Assembly (NCBI RefSeq): GCF_043099285.1
Contig: NZ_CP170723.1
Location: forward strand, 930,001-994,000
Length of the DNA: 64,000 nucleotides
Direction of reading: 5' to 3'
Source of the DNA: Oryzobacter telluris
Lineage (GTDB): Bacteria > Actinomycetota > Actinomycetes > Actinomycetales > Dermatophilaceae
Shown here piece by piece: positions 23,919 to 31,711 of this stretch. The translations under genes and the position numbers were made by a program. The notes under the pieces were generated by a model. The model made no database searches, had not been told where the DNA came from, and saw only the letters and a list, made by a program, of their open reading frames with translations. How positions within the stretch are numbered: position 1 is the stretch's first letter; every line of letters starts with the position of its first letter.

Positions 23919-24776
23919 TCAGAAGACAGGCTTGCCCCCGGTGACGCCGAGGACGGTGCCGGAGACGTAGCTCGCCTCGTCGGACGCGAGGAACACGAAC
24001 GCGGCAGCCACCTCGACCGGTTGGCCCGGTCGACCCAAGGGGGTGTCGCCACCGAACCCCTCGACCTTGTCCGGTGCCATCGTCGCAGGGATGAGGGGGG
24101 TCCAGATGGGGCCCGGCGCAACGGCGTTCACCCGGGTGCCCTTCGGACCGAGCTCCTGGGCGAGGTTGACCACGAGGTTGTTCAGCGCCGCCTTGGTCGC
24201 GGCGTAGTCGAGCAGGTGGTCGGACGGCGAGTAGGCCTGGATCGACGTGGTGACGATGACGCTGCCGCCGTCGGCCAGCTCAGGCGCGAGGGCCTGGACG
24301 AGCCAGAACGGGCCCAGGACGTTGGTGGCGAAGGTGCGCTCGAGCTGCTCGGGCGGGAACTCGGCGAGCTCGTCGTGGGTCATCTGGAAGGCCGCGTTGC
24401 ACACGAGGACGTCGACTCCGCCGAGGGCCTGGACCGCCTCCTCGGCCAGGGCGCGCACGGCCTCCACGGTCCGCAGGTCAGCCGCGTGCAGCACGGCAGT
24501 GCGGCCCGCCTCGCGCACCAGGTCGGCCGTGGCTCGGGCATCGTCGGCCTCCTCCGGAAGGTGCGCAATGAGGACGTCCGCTCCCTCCTTGGCGAAGGTC
24601 ACGGCGACGGCACGCCCGATGCCGGAGTCGCCACCGGTGACCACGGCCCGCTTGCCCGTGAGCCGTCCTCGCCCGGTCCAGGAGGAGGCTCCGTGGTCGG
24701 CGGGCGGTTGGAGGTCCGCATCGGTGCCGGGCCACTGCTGCTGCTGGGCCGGGACGTGGGTGGGGCGGTCGGTCAT
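23919..24776 (-). CDS. Short-chain dehydrogenase/reductase (general-stress type)
   Basis: 285 residues. After an N-terminal extension with PAQQQQWPGTDADLQPP come the Rossmann TGGDSGIGRA, the NAA motif (CNAAFQM), catalytic Ser and YxxxK (DYAATKAALNN) and a GTVLGVTGG end. The extension and order match the GSP39/YhdG-like SDR group, often stress-induced. The substrate is unknown. The start is ATG 24776, preceded by AGGAGG; the frame extends to 24953 without protein character. Confidence 0.88.
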   Translation of the reverse strand: MTDRPTHVPAQQQQWPGTDADLQPPADHGASSWTGRGRLTGKRAVVTGGDSGIGRAVAVTFAKEGADVLIAHLPEEADDARATADLVREAGRTAVLHAADLRTVEAVRALAEEAVQALGGVDVLVCNAAFQMTHDELAEFPPEQLERTFATNVLGPFWLVQALAPELADGGSVIVTTSIQAYSPSDHLLDYAATKAALNNLVVNLAQELGPKGTRVNAVAPGPIWTPLIPATMAPDKVEGFGGDTPLGRPGQPVEVAAAFVFLASDEASYVSGTVLGVTGGKPVF

Positions 24777-24974
24777 GGTGGCCTCCTGTCGGTCGGTGGC
24801 TCGCGCTTCGGCTCCCCAGTCCCTACCCGGGCGGGCTCCGCTGAACCGTCCCTGGGGAGCCGTCCAGGGCGCGGCGGAATCCACAGGTTCAGGTTCCCGC
24901 ACCCGTCCCCGCCGCTCGCTACGGTCGACCTGACGGTCCGACAGTGGTGCCATCTCCTCCTGCGAAGGCGGGTG

Positions 24975-25076
24975 ATGCCGGTGAGTGACCAGATCGCGCT
25001 GTTCGTGGCCTGGGCGGAGTTCGCGCTCCTGCTCGGGGTGCTGGTGCTGCTCCTCGTCCGCGGGGTCCGTCGGTGA
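24975..25076 (+). CDS. Single-span membrane peptide (33 aa)
   Basis: A 33-residue peptide: a short N-terminus, one hydrophobic helix (FALLLGVLVLLLV) and a basic end RGVRR. It can start at ATG 24975 or GTG 24981. Its stop overlaps the start of the lipoprotein gene (GTGA), the same coupling used by the next three genes, which argues that it is translated. The function is unknown; it may be a small partner of the NRAMP-like transporter. Confidence 0.5.
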   Translation: MPVSDQIALFVAWAEFALLLGVLVLLLVRGVRR

Positions 25077-25525
25077 GGACCTCGGTCCGGTGGGGCGCCG
25101 CCCTGCTCCTGGCGTTGGCCCTGGGCGCGACGGCGGGCTGCGGCTCGCCCGCGCCCGATGCCAGCGACCACCGGGACGCCGTCGTCACGGCCGTCGAGGC
25201 GGCACTGGGCGACGCCCGCACGGCGACGATCCTGGCGGACGCCTGGCAGCACGACAGCGCGAGCGACGCCTACGCCACGGTGATCCTGCGGGAGTCCTCG
25301 GCGTCCGTCGAGGGGGCGGCGGGTGAGCTCACGGCCCTCACCCCGCCCGTGGCGGGGGACGCCCTTCAGGAGCGGGCCGCCGGCGTGCTCTCCGACGCCG
25401 AGGAGGCCGTCACCGCCCTGCGCGTCGCCGTGGAACGCGGCGACCATGACGCAGCCGCCGCTGCGGCCCGGTTGTTGGCGGACGCCGCGAGTGACCTCGA
25501 GCAGATCTCCGAGGACCTCGGATGA
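25073..25525 (+). CDS. Small predicted lipoprotein
   Basis: 150 residues. The signal peptide ends ATAGC with the lipid-accepting Cys at 23. The rest is mostly alpha-helical and Ala-rich (AVVTAVEAALGDARTATILA, DAAAAAARLLADAASDLE). No domain is recognised. It begins at GTG 25073 overlapping the small peptide's stop, and its end overlaps the transporter start (ATGA). A surface accessory of the transporter is a reasonable guess. Confidence 0.65.
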   Translation: MRTSVRWGAALLLALALGATAGCGSPAPDASDHRDAVVTAVEAALGDARTATILADAWQHDSASDAYATVILRESSASVEGAAGELTALTPPVAGDALQERAAGVLSDAEEAVTALRVAVERGDHDAAAAAARLLADAASDLEQISEDLG

Positions 25526-26751
25526 AGAAGCTGTTCGCCCTCGCGCTGGGCATCCTCACCGCCATCGGTGGCTTCGTCGACATCGGCGACCTGGTGACCA
25601 ACGCTGCCGTCGGGGCGCGGTTCGGACTGTCCCTGGTGTGGGTCGTGGTGGTGGGTGTGCTCGGCATCTGCGTCTTCGCGGAGATGAGCGGGCGCGTGGC
25701 CGCCGTCAGCGGGCGCGGCACGTTCGACCTCGTCCGCGAACGCCTGGGTCCCAGAGCCGGACTCGCCAATCTCGTGGCGTCCGTGGCCGTCACCTTCCTC
25801 ACCCTCACGGCGGAGATCGGCGGCGTCGCCCTCGCCCTCGAGCTGGCGAGCAGCGTGCACCACCTGCTGTGGATGCCGGTCGCCGGTGCGTTGGTCTGGG
25901 TCGTGTTGTGGCGCGTGCGGTTCGGCACGCTCGAGAACGTCTTCGGCACGGCGGGCCTGGCCCTCATCGTCTTCGCCGTCGCCGTGTGGAAGCTGGGGCC
26001 GGACTGGGGCGAGCTCGCCGGAGCCGCACTCCACCCGGCGGTACCGGCCGCCGAGACCTACACGTCCTACTGGTTCTACGCCGTCTCCCTGTTCGGTGCG
26101 GCGATGACACCGTACGAGGTCTTCTTCTTCTCCTCGGGCGGTGTGGAGGAGAAGTGGGGCGTGAAGGACCTGGGCACGATGCGCGCCAACGTCTTCGTCG
26201 GCTTCCCCCTCGGCGGACTGCTCTCCGTCGCCATCGCCACCTGCACCGCCCTCGTCCTGCTGCCTGCTCAGGTCGACGTGCAGACCCTGGCCCAGGTCGC
26301 GTTGCCGGTGGTCGTCGCACTCGGGAAGGTCGGGCTCGTCCTCGTCCTCGTCGGCTTCTTCGCCGCGACGTTCGGGGCCGCCTGCGAGACAGGGCTGTCC
26401 GTCGGGTACGCCGTCGCGCAGTACGCCGGGTTCCAGTGGGGCAAGTTCGTGCAGCCTCGCCATGCATCCCGCTTCCATGCGATCGTCCTGCTGTCCTGCG
26501 TGCTCGCGGTCGGGTTGCTGCTCACCACCGTCGACCCGATCCTCGTCACCGAGTACTCGGTGGTCTTCAGCGCCGTGGCGCTCCCGCTCACCTACCTGCC
26601 CATCCTCGTCGTCGCGAACGACCGCACGTACCTGGGTGATCACGCCAACGGGCGGCTCGCCAACGTGCTCGGATCGGTCTACCTCGTGATCGTCATCGCC
26701 GCCTCGGTGGCCGCGATCCCCCTCCTGGTGCTCAGCGGCGGTGGCCAGTGA
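25522..26751 (+). CDS. NRAMP-like divalent metal transporter with altered metal site
   Basis: 409 residues with about 11 membrane helices in the NRAMP order. The helix-1 metal motif, normally DPGN, reads D20-I-G-D23. Helix 6, normally MPHN, reads T196-P-Y-E199. Classical Mn/Fe transporters need the Asp, Asn and Met, so this protein is likely a divergent branch with another substrate (for example Mg or another hard cation) or another ion coupling. It sits in a four-gene overlapping operon with a membrane peptide, a lipoprotein and a PRC-barrel protein. Family membership is clear; the substrate is not. Confidence 0.82.
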   Translation: MKKLFALALGILTAIGGFVDIGDLVTNAAVGARFGLSLVWVVVVGVLGICVFAEMSGRVAAVSGRGTFDLVRERLGPRAGLANLVASVAVTFLTLTAEIGGVALALELASSVHHLLWMPVAGALVWVVLWRVRFGTLENVFGTAGLALIVFAVAVWKLGPDWGELAGAALHPAVPAAETYTSYWFYAVSLFGAAMTPYEVFFFSSGGVEEKWGVKDLGTMRANVFVGFPLGGLLSVAIATCTALVLLPAQVDVQTLAQVALPVVVALGKVGLVLVLVGFFAATFGAACETGLSVGYAVAQYAGFQWGKFVQPRHASRFHAIVLLSCVLAVGLLLTTVDPILVTEYSVVFSAVALPLTYLPILVVANDRTYLGDHANGRLANVLGSVYLVIVIAASVAAIPLLVLSGGGQ

Positions 26752-27593
26752 GCGGGCAGCGGTCCTTCCCGCACGTGGCCCACGGGGGCCCGGTCGACGA
26801 GCTCGCCCTCGTCCTGCGTCTGCTCGACCACCAGGTGCTCGGTGAGGACGAGGAGATGCTCGGCAACGTCGAGGACCTCGTCCTCGAGCATCGCGAGGAC
26901 GGCGTCGCGGTCGTCGGTCTGGTCCTGGGGACGGCCGGGTGGGCGGCCCGCCAGCCGGGCATCATCGGGCACTGGGTGGAGGCGGTCTGGCGCCGGCTGG
27001 ACACGAAGGAGCGTCCGGCGCCGACGACCCTGTCCCTGGACCATGTCCGGTACCTCGACTCCGCCGTCCACGTCGACGGGGCCGCAGCGCGGTTCGTCGC
27101 GTCGGCTTCCGACCTCGAGCGCTGGCTGCGCCGGTACCTCATCGCCCCCATCCCCGGGTCCGGGGTGGACGGCGACGACGACGCGGACCCGGGGCAGACC
27201 GGAGCGGACGCCGGCTCCGTCCGCACGACGACCCTCGACGAGCCGGGACGGTTCCGGCTGTCGGACCTCCTCGGCACACGGGTCGAGGGTGTCGGAGGCG
27301 CCGACCTCGGCCGGGTCACCGAGGTTCACGCATCGCCTCGAAAGGGCACGGGCGGAAGGCCCGAGCTGGTCCTCGTGTCCCTGACCCACGGGCACCACCT
27401 CGTGGGCAACGGGCTGGGCTACCGCGACCAGTCGCACGCCGGTCCCGAGGTGCTGGCTCGCCTCGTGAGGTGGTGGCACCGTCACGAGCGCGTGACGCGC
27501 TGGGACGATGTGGCCACGATTCCGTCGGGGTTCGACCGGACGGACCCTCTGCGCGTCCGCGACGCGGGGGATGCGTCCCCTTCACCCGACTGA
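26748..27593 (+). CDS. PRC-barrel domain protein
   Basis: 281 residues with no membrane segments. The middle-to-end part, RFRLSDLLGTRVEGVGGADL then LGRVTEVHA and LVLVSLTHGHHLVG, is a PRC-barrel. The N-terminal half (ELALVLRLLDHQVLGEDEE, GNVEDLVLEHREDGVAVVG) looks like a second barrel. An acidic linker (GDDDADPGQTGADAG) separates them. PRC-barrels bind RNA or proteins or sense ligands; the role here is unknown. GTG 26748 overlaps the transporter stop. It may act as a cytoplasmic regulator of that transporter. Confidence 0.75.
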   Translation: MSGQRSFPHVAHGGPVDELALVLRLLDHQVLGEDEEMLGNVEDLVLEHREDGVAVVGLVLGTAGWAARQPGIIGHWVEAVWRRLDTKERPAPTTLSLDHVRYLDSAVHVDGAAARFVASASDLERWLRRYLIAPIPGSGVDGDDDADPGQTGADAGSVRTTTLDEPGRFRLSDLLGTRVEGVGGADLGRVTEVHASPRKGTGGRPELVLVSLTHGHHLVGNGLGYRDQSHAGPEVLARLVRWWHRHERVTRWDDVATIPSGFDRTDPLRVRDAGDASPSPD

Positions 27594-27681
27594 CACCGGG
27601 CGACCACGCCTCGACGACTGTCCACGCGACGGCACGAAGGCGGCCCCCGGGGGAGGGCCTCTCACCCGGGAGCCACCCGAC

Positions 27682-27700
27682 CGGCGCCGCTGGGGCGCCG
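27682..27700. terminator. Short GC hairpin between convergent genes
   Basis: CGGCGCC and GGCGCCG pair around GCTGG. It lies in the 173-bp gap between genes ending at 27593 and 27767. There is no T-run. Confidence 0.35.
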
Positions 27701-27766
27701 ACCCGGCAGGGCAGTTCCCCTGCGAGCCGCCGTGCCACCCGCTCCCATACCCAGCGACCGAGACGG

Positions 27767-28303
27767 TCATGCACGCCCGGCGCGGCTCGTGCCGTCGTCC
27801 TCGAGAGCCGACCTGAGGAGCGCCAGCGCCCGGGCCGTGGCGGTCTCGACGACCGTGGAGGGGTCGCCGACGATGTGGTGTTCTTCGGCCCAGAAGCCGA
27901 GCGGTGAGGCGACCGCGAGCCAGACGGTGCCGGGCTCCTCTCCGTCCTCGGGGTCGGGCCCGCCCGCCCCGGTCGTGGCCACGCAGAGGTCGGCCCGCAG
28001 CTCGCGGCAGGCCCCCCGCGCCATCGACACGGCCGCTCTCTCGGAGACCACTGGACCCCGGGGCACCCCCAGAAGGTGGAACTTCACCTCCTTGGCGTAC
28101 GCGACGACCGACCCGCGGAACCACTGCGAGGCACCGGGCGCAGCGCCCAGCGCCGCCGCGACCGCGCCGCTGGTCAACGACTCCGCTGTCCCCACCGTCC
28201 ACCCGCGGTCGAAGGCGAGGCGAGCCACCGCCTCGGCGTCGCGATCAAGCATGGCGGAGTCGCGCGTGGGGTCGGCCGCGTCGCTCGTGCCATCCGCGGT
28301 CAT
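27767..28303 (-). CDS. CinA-family (nicotinamide-nucleotide amidohydrolase) protein
   Basis: 178 residues matching the C-terminal CinA domain alone (PncC type). It has GWTVGTAESLTSGAVAAAL with the catalytic Ser/Thr region, FRGSVVAYAKEVKFHLLGVP, and ATTGAGGPD. The family hydrolyses nicotinamide mononucleotide to nicotinate mononucleotide plus ammonia in the pyridine nucleotide cycle. Some insertions (EDGEEPGTVWL) are usual. The start is taken at ATG 28303; an internal ATG 17 codons on is possible. It is divergent from the SAP-like gene at 28457. Confidence 0.85.
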   Translation of the reverse strand: MTADGTSDAADPTRDSAMLDRDAEAVARLAFDRGWTVGTAESLTSGAVAAALGAAPGASQWFRGSVVAYAKEVKFHLLGVPRGPVVSERAAVSMARGACRELRADLCVATTGAGGPDPEDGEEPGTVWLAVASPLGFWAEEHHIVGDPSTVVETATARALALLRSALEDDGTSRAGRA

Positions 28304-28456
28304 GTCGGCATGGCCTCAGCGCAGCGGGCGGGCGTCATGTCGAGGGGGTACCCCTCCATCGCCACGCCGAAACGCGTGTCGGGGGGCATGGATTGCCGGG
28401 CCTGCCGCGGGGTAGGACAGCGAGCGACATCAGTGGGACCGAGATGAGGAGGAGTC

Positions 28457-28729
28457 ATGCCGTCGAGGAAGACCCCGGGCCCGTCCGTGAAGGACCCCGG
28501 ACTGTACGAGGAGCTGCGCGACGAGGGAGCCAGCAAGGAGAAGGCCGCCCGCATCGCCAACGCCGCCGCCAACACCTCCCGGTCAGCCGTGGGTCGCAAG
28601 GGCGGCAAGGCCGGCGACTACGACGACTGGACCAAGGACCGGTTGATGAAGCGCGCAAAGGAGCTGGGGATCGCGGGACGGTCGTCGATGAGCAAGGCCC
28701 GGCTCATCGACGCACTGCGCCACCACTGA
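28457..28729 (+). CDS. Small basic protein with Rho-N/SAP-like C-terminus
   Basis: 90 residues. The N-terminal half is basic (KDPGLYEELRDEGASKEKAA, RKGGKAG), as in actinobacterial DUF7218-type proteins. The C-terminal WTKDRLMKRAKELGIAGRS followed by MSKARLIDALR is a helix-extended-helix of the Rho N-terminal/SAP kind, which binds nucleic acid. ATG 28457 has GAGGAG about four bases upstream. It may be chromatin- or RNA-associated; function is inferred from the fold. Confidence 0.75.
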   Translation: MPSRKTPGPSVKDPGLYEELRDEGASKEKAARIANAAANTSRSAVGRKGGKAGDYDDWTKDRLMKRAKELGIAGRSSMSKARLIDALRHH

Positions 28730-28757
28730 CCCCGACGACCCGGTGGGCGGAGCGACC

Positions 28758-29597
28758 ATGAAGGACCACGAGCTGGTGGAGGAGCATGAGGCCATCGCAC
28801 AGGTGGCTGGCGAGGTGGTCCCGGAGGAGGATCTCCGAGGTCCCGCGTTCGAGCCCTCGCCGGCACGGCACGGCCTGACCACCTTCGACGAGGTCGCGGT
28901 GGTCGACCACCTCACCGCCGAACCGCGCACGGTGTCGGCGAGCGGCCCCGGGCTGGCCGAGGGTGTCGCCCTCGAGGCGCGGCTCGGTCAGGGCCCCTCG
29001 ACCGAAGCGGTGTCGACGGGGGAGCTGGTGGTCTGCCGGGACCTGGAGCACGAGCGTCGCTGGCCGGCCTTCACCGCGGCCGCGATCGGTGGGCACCTCA
29101 CCCTGCGGCGCTGGGTTGTCGTGCCCCTCGCCGTTCCGGGGGAGGACGCCATCGGCTCGCTCGTCGTGGCCTCGACGGAGCCGGGCATCGTCACTCCGGG
29201 GGAGCTCTCCCTGCTGGGGGCACTGGCCGACCGCTGCTCGCTGAGCTTGACCGCTCGCCTGGCGGCCGGGCGAGAGGCCCGGGCGGTTCTGGCCGCCGAC
29301 TCTGTGCGCCTCGTCGGTCTCGCCGTCGGTGTCCTCATGGCCACACAGGGCTGGTGCGAGTCACGGGCCCTGGCGCGGCTCCGGAGCCGTGCCGAAGAGG
29401 ACCAGGTCGCGCTGGCGGAAGCAGCGGTCGCCGTGCTGACCGAGCACCGGATGTCCTTCGATAGAGGTGCTCCAAGACCAGCACCGACGCGGAGGACCCT
29501 CATCCACGGAGCCGCCGCTCCGCGCGGCGAAGGCATCACCGCGCGGGGCAGGGGTGCCGCACGGAACATGCCCGCGGGGTGGCTCGGGGCACCGTGA
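28758..29597 (+). CDS. GAF-ANTAR transcription antitermination regulator
   Basis: 279 residues. A GAF sensor domain spans about 55-160 (FTAAAIGGHLTLRRWVVVPL, AIGSLVVASTEPG). A C-terminal ANTAR helix bundle starts around DSVRLVGLAVGVLMATQGW and runs to AVAVLTEHRM. ANTAR domains bind paired RNA hairpins and prevent termination, so this is an RNA-level regulator driven by a small-molecule or redox signal. A disordered basic tail of about 45 residues follows. It begins 29 bases after the SAP-like gene, in the same direction. Targets are unknown. Confidence 0.85.
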   Translation: MKDHELVEEHEAIAQVAGEVVPEEDLRGPAFEPSPARHGLTTFDEVAVVDHLTAEPRTVSASGPGLAEGVALEARLGQGPSTEAVSTGELVVCRDLEHERRWPAFTAAAIGGHLTLRRWVVVPLAVPGEDAIGSLVVASTEPGIVTPGELSLLGALADRCSLSLTARLAAGREARAVLAADSVRLVGLAVGVLMATQGWCESRALARLRSRAEEDQVALAEAAVAVLTEHRMSFDRGAPRPAPTRRTLIHGAAAPRGEGITARGRGAARNMPAGWLGAP

Positions 29598-29784
29598 CCG
29601 AGCTCCTCGCCGACGCTGGTACCAGCGGACGTCCGCGGCACGCCGGCGGTGGCAACGAGCCCGGGCGGTGGACCTTCCAGCTCGTCGAGGAGTACGACGA
29701 CGACTCGAGGGCCGCGACGCCCGTCTCGATGAGGTCCGGCGCGAGCGGCCAGGTCGGGCAGGGAGCAGATCCAACCCGCCACCG

Positions 29785-29964
29785 TCACTCGGTCCCGTGG
29801 ATCTCCGACCACTGGGACTCGTGCAGCCACTGGGTGTCGCAGCCGAGGCAGCGGAACGCCGGTTGGGTGGACGGCGGCTCGCTCGGCTCGTGAGGACGTG
29901 GCACCTGCACGGTCGTGATCTTCTCCGACCCACAGCTGGGACAGGTCGACCGCTTGTGCACCAT
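29785..29964 (-). CDS. Small zinc-ribbon protein
   Basis: 59 residues from ATG 29964 (71 from a GTG at 30000). It has two CxxC knuckles, STCPSCGSEKITTVQVPRP and FRCLGCDTQWLHESQW, typical of a single zinc ribbon. No other domain. The Shine-Dalgarno is weak at both starts. 29598-29784 on either strand shows nothing better. The knuckle spacing makes chance unlikely. Confidence 0.6.
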   Translation of the reverse strand: MVHKRSTCPSCGSEKITTVQVPRPHEPSEPPSTQPAFRCLGCDTQWLHESQWSEIHGTE

Positions 29965-30096
29965 CACCACATCGTCCCACCGGGTGCGGTGGCCTGCCAC
30001 CGCCCGGACGGCGACCTTCGAAGGTTCCCGAACGCCCTCTTCCCAGTCATGACACCCCTAAGCGCCCGACACCTTCCTCGTGGCCAGGCCCGATCT

Positions 30097-30117
30097 CGTG
30101 CCAGATACGTGCCAGAT
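30097..30117. repeat. Direct repeat like an integrase arm site
   Basis: Two copies of CGTGCCAGAT separated by one base, 97 bases past the 3' end of the tRNA-Arg gene. The element in tRNA-Ala has CGTGTACCCC twice with the same one-base spacing, 84 bases past its tRNA. The shared 11-bp period and position suggest a leftover arm site of a lost element. Confidence 0.5.
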
Positions 30118-30179
30118 GGATGCCGTTCCGTGCCATGTCTTGGCCCCTTCTGGCACTAGCGGCAAGGGGTCAGAAATGA

Positions 30180-30208
30180 CGAAAACCCGCTGGTGAGAGC
30201 GCGTTTCG
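30180..30208 (-). terminator. Hairpin after tRNA-Arg
   Basis: On the minus strand, CGAAACGCGCT pairs imperfectly with AGCGGGTTTTCG, starting six bases after the tRNA, with T-rich sequence after the stem. It is a likely intrinsic terminator for the tRNA. Confidence 0.5.
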
Positions 30209-30213
30209 CAGGG

Positions 30214-30285
30214 TGCCCCCGGCAGGATTCGAACCTGCGACACCTTCTTTAGGAGAGAAGTGCTCTTCCCCTGAGCTACGAGGGC
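30214..30285 (-). tRNA. tRNA-Arg (anticodon CCT)
   Basis: On the minus strand the acceptor arms GCCCTCG and CGGGGGC pair with one G-T wobble. The anticodon stem CTTCT/AGAAG encloses loop CTCCTAA with anticodon CCT. The T-arm reads CGCAGGTTCGAATCCTGC. 72 bases with discriminator A; CCA is not encoded. A TAACCT -10-like box lies upstream. It decodes AGG. Confidence 0.95.
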
Positions 30286-30532
30286 GCGCCCGTCGTCGCC
30301 GACGGGGCCACCACAGGTTAGCGGTCGGTGCCCGGCCACCTGCACGCCGTCCCGGCCGGTCGAGACCACGCCGAGTGGCTCCGGGACTTCTCTGCCGCAT
30401 CGGCCGAACGGAGGAGGGGATCGGCTGGACGGACCGAAGACGTCGTTCGACTTCGCAGGCGAGAACGGTTACGCATACCGTCGCAGAAACGACCGGATTA
30501 AAGTAAGCCCTCGCAGGGGGAAAGGTGGAGCC

Positions 30533-31711
30533 TTGACCCGGAACGACGTCGTCGACCGGCTCGACGAGCGTGCGCGCCTGCGCGCGCTCGACGCGCTGCA
30601 GATCCTCGACACCCCGAACGAGGAGCGGTTCGACCGGCTGGTCCGCCTCGCCAAGGAGCTCTTCGGCGTGCCCCTCGCCGCGGTCAATCTCATCGACGAG
30701 GAGCGCGTGTGGTCCAAGGCCTCCGTCGGCAGCCCGGCCCCCGAGGCCCCGCGCGCGGACTCGGTCTGCAACCACACCATCCGCCAGGAGGGCGCCTTCG
30801 TCGTCCCCGACATCACCGCCGACGACCGGTTCACCGGCTCCGACCTCCTCATGGGCTCCGGCCTGAAGTTCTACGCCGGTGAGCCGCTGCACTCCGGTGA
30901 CCAGCGCATCGGCGCCCTGTGCGTCATGGGCTTCGAAGAGCGCGAGATGTCCGACGCCGAGCTGCGGCTCCTTCGGGTCATGGCCGACTGGGTCGAGGCC
31001 GAGCTCGTCACCGAGAACGAGATGCACCGCGCGATGCTCGTCCAGCGCGCCCTGCGCCCCAGCTCGACCATCGCCGTCCCGGGCTTCGAGCTCGCCGGGC
31101 AGTGCGTGACCGCCCGCCACGTGGGCGGCGACTTCTACGACTGGTTCATGGCCCGCGACTCGCTGCACATCTTCGCCGGCGACGTGATGGGCAAGGGCAT
31201 CGGCGCCGCCCTCATCGCGTCCTCCGTGCGCGCCGTCCTGCGCGGCGCCGCACGGTTCATCAGCATCGAGGAGGCGTTCACCCGCACCGCCTACGACCTC
31301 GACCAGGACCTCGGCGAGACGAGCACCTTCGTCACCGCCTTCGGCGCCTGCATCGACCCGACCACCGGCACCGGCCACTACGTCGACGCCGGGCACGGCC
31401 TCGCCGTCATCGTCGGCGCCGACGGCGTGCCGCGTCGCCTCTACTCCGGCGGCCTGCCCATCGGCGCGATGAGCGGCGACAGCTGGCAGGCGCGCGAGTT
31501 CTTCCTCGACCGTGGCGACGCCCTCGTCGTCGTCAGCGACGGCATGCTCGACTTCTTCGACACCCCCGCGCTGGCCCTCGAGGCCCTGTGCGACCTGCAG
31601 TCCGAGAAGCTCACCGCCCAGGAGATGGTCGACCGCATCTGCGAGTTCGCCGAACAGTCCGGCCCCACCGACGACGTGACCGTGGTGGTCGTCAAGCGGA
31701 GAGCGGCGTGA
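30533..31711 (+). CDS. GAF-SpoIIE (PP2C-type) serine phosphatase
   Basis: 392 residues. The GAF domain (about 25-165) contains VPLAAVNLIDEERVW and DSVCNHTIRQ. The SpoIIE phosphatase domain (about 190-390) has metal-binding VGGDFYDWF, GDVMGKGIGAALIAS, DAGHGLAVIVG and VVVSDGMLDFFD, all intact. It probably dephosphorylates the STAS protein encoded at 33675. The TTG start at 30533 has AAAGGTGGAG just upstream. It is first of four overlapping genes with a glycosyltransferase, a STAS protein and a HATPase, a partner-switching module built around a polysaccharide synthase. Confidence 0.9.
   Translation: MTRNDVVDRLDERARLRALDALQILDTPNEERFDRLVRLAKELFGVPLAAVNLIDEERVWSKASVGSPAPEAPRADSVCNHTIRQEGAFVVPDITADDRFTGSDLLMGSGLKFYAGEPLHSGDQRIGALCVMGFEEREMSDAELRLLRVMADWVEAELVTENEMHRAMLVQRALRPSSTIAVPGFELAGQCVTARHVGGDFYDWFMARDSLHIFAGDVMGKGIGAALIASSVRAVLRGAARFISIEEAFTRTAYDLDQDLGETSTFVTAFGACIDPTTGTGHYVDAGHGLAVIVGADGVPRRLYSGGLPIGAMSGDSWQAREFFLDRGDALVVVSDGMLDFFDTPALALEALCDLQSEKLTAQEMVDRICEFAEQSGPTDDVTVVVVKRRAA

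Noticed and set aside
29579..29893. 104-codon plus-strand frame between the ANTAR gene and the zinc-ribbon gene.
   Set aside because: It overlaps the zinc-ribbon gene on the other strand, has no domain-like pattern and no ribosome site.
30097..30160. Short GTGCCAGA repeats considered as a CRISPR-like array.
   Set aside because: Only two direct copies one base apart and one inverted; no spacers.
30058..30369. Minus-strand ORF across tRNA-Arg.
   Set aside because: It translates the tRNA itself. Only the short tail past the tRNA is of interest, as a possible remnant of an integrase end.
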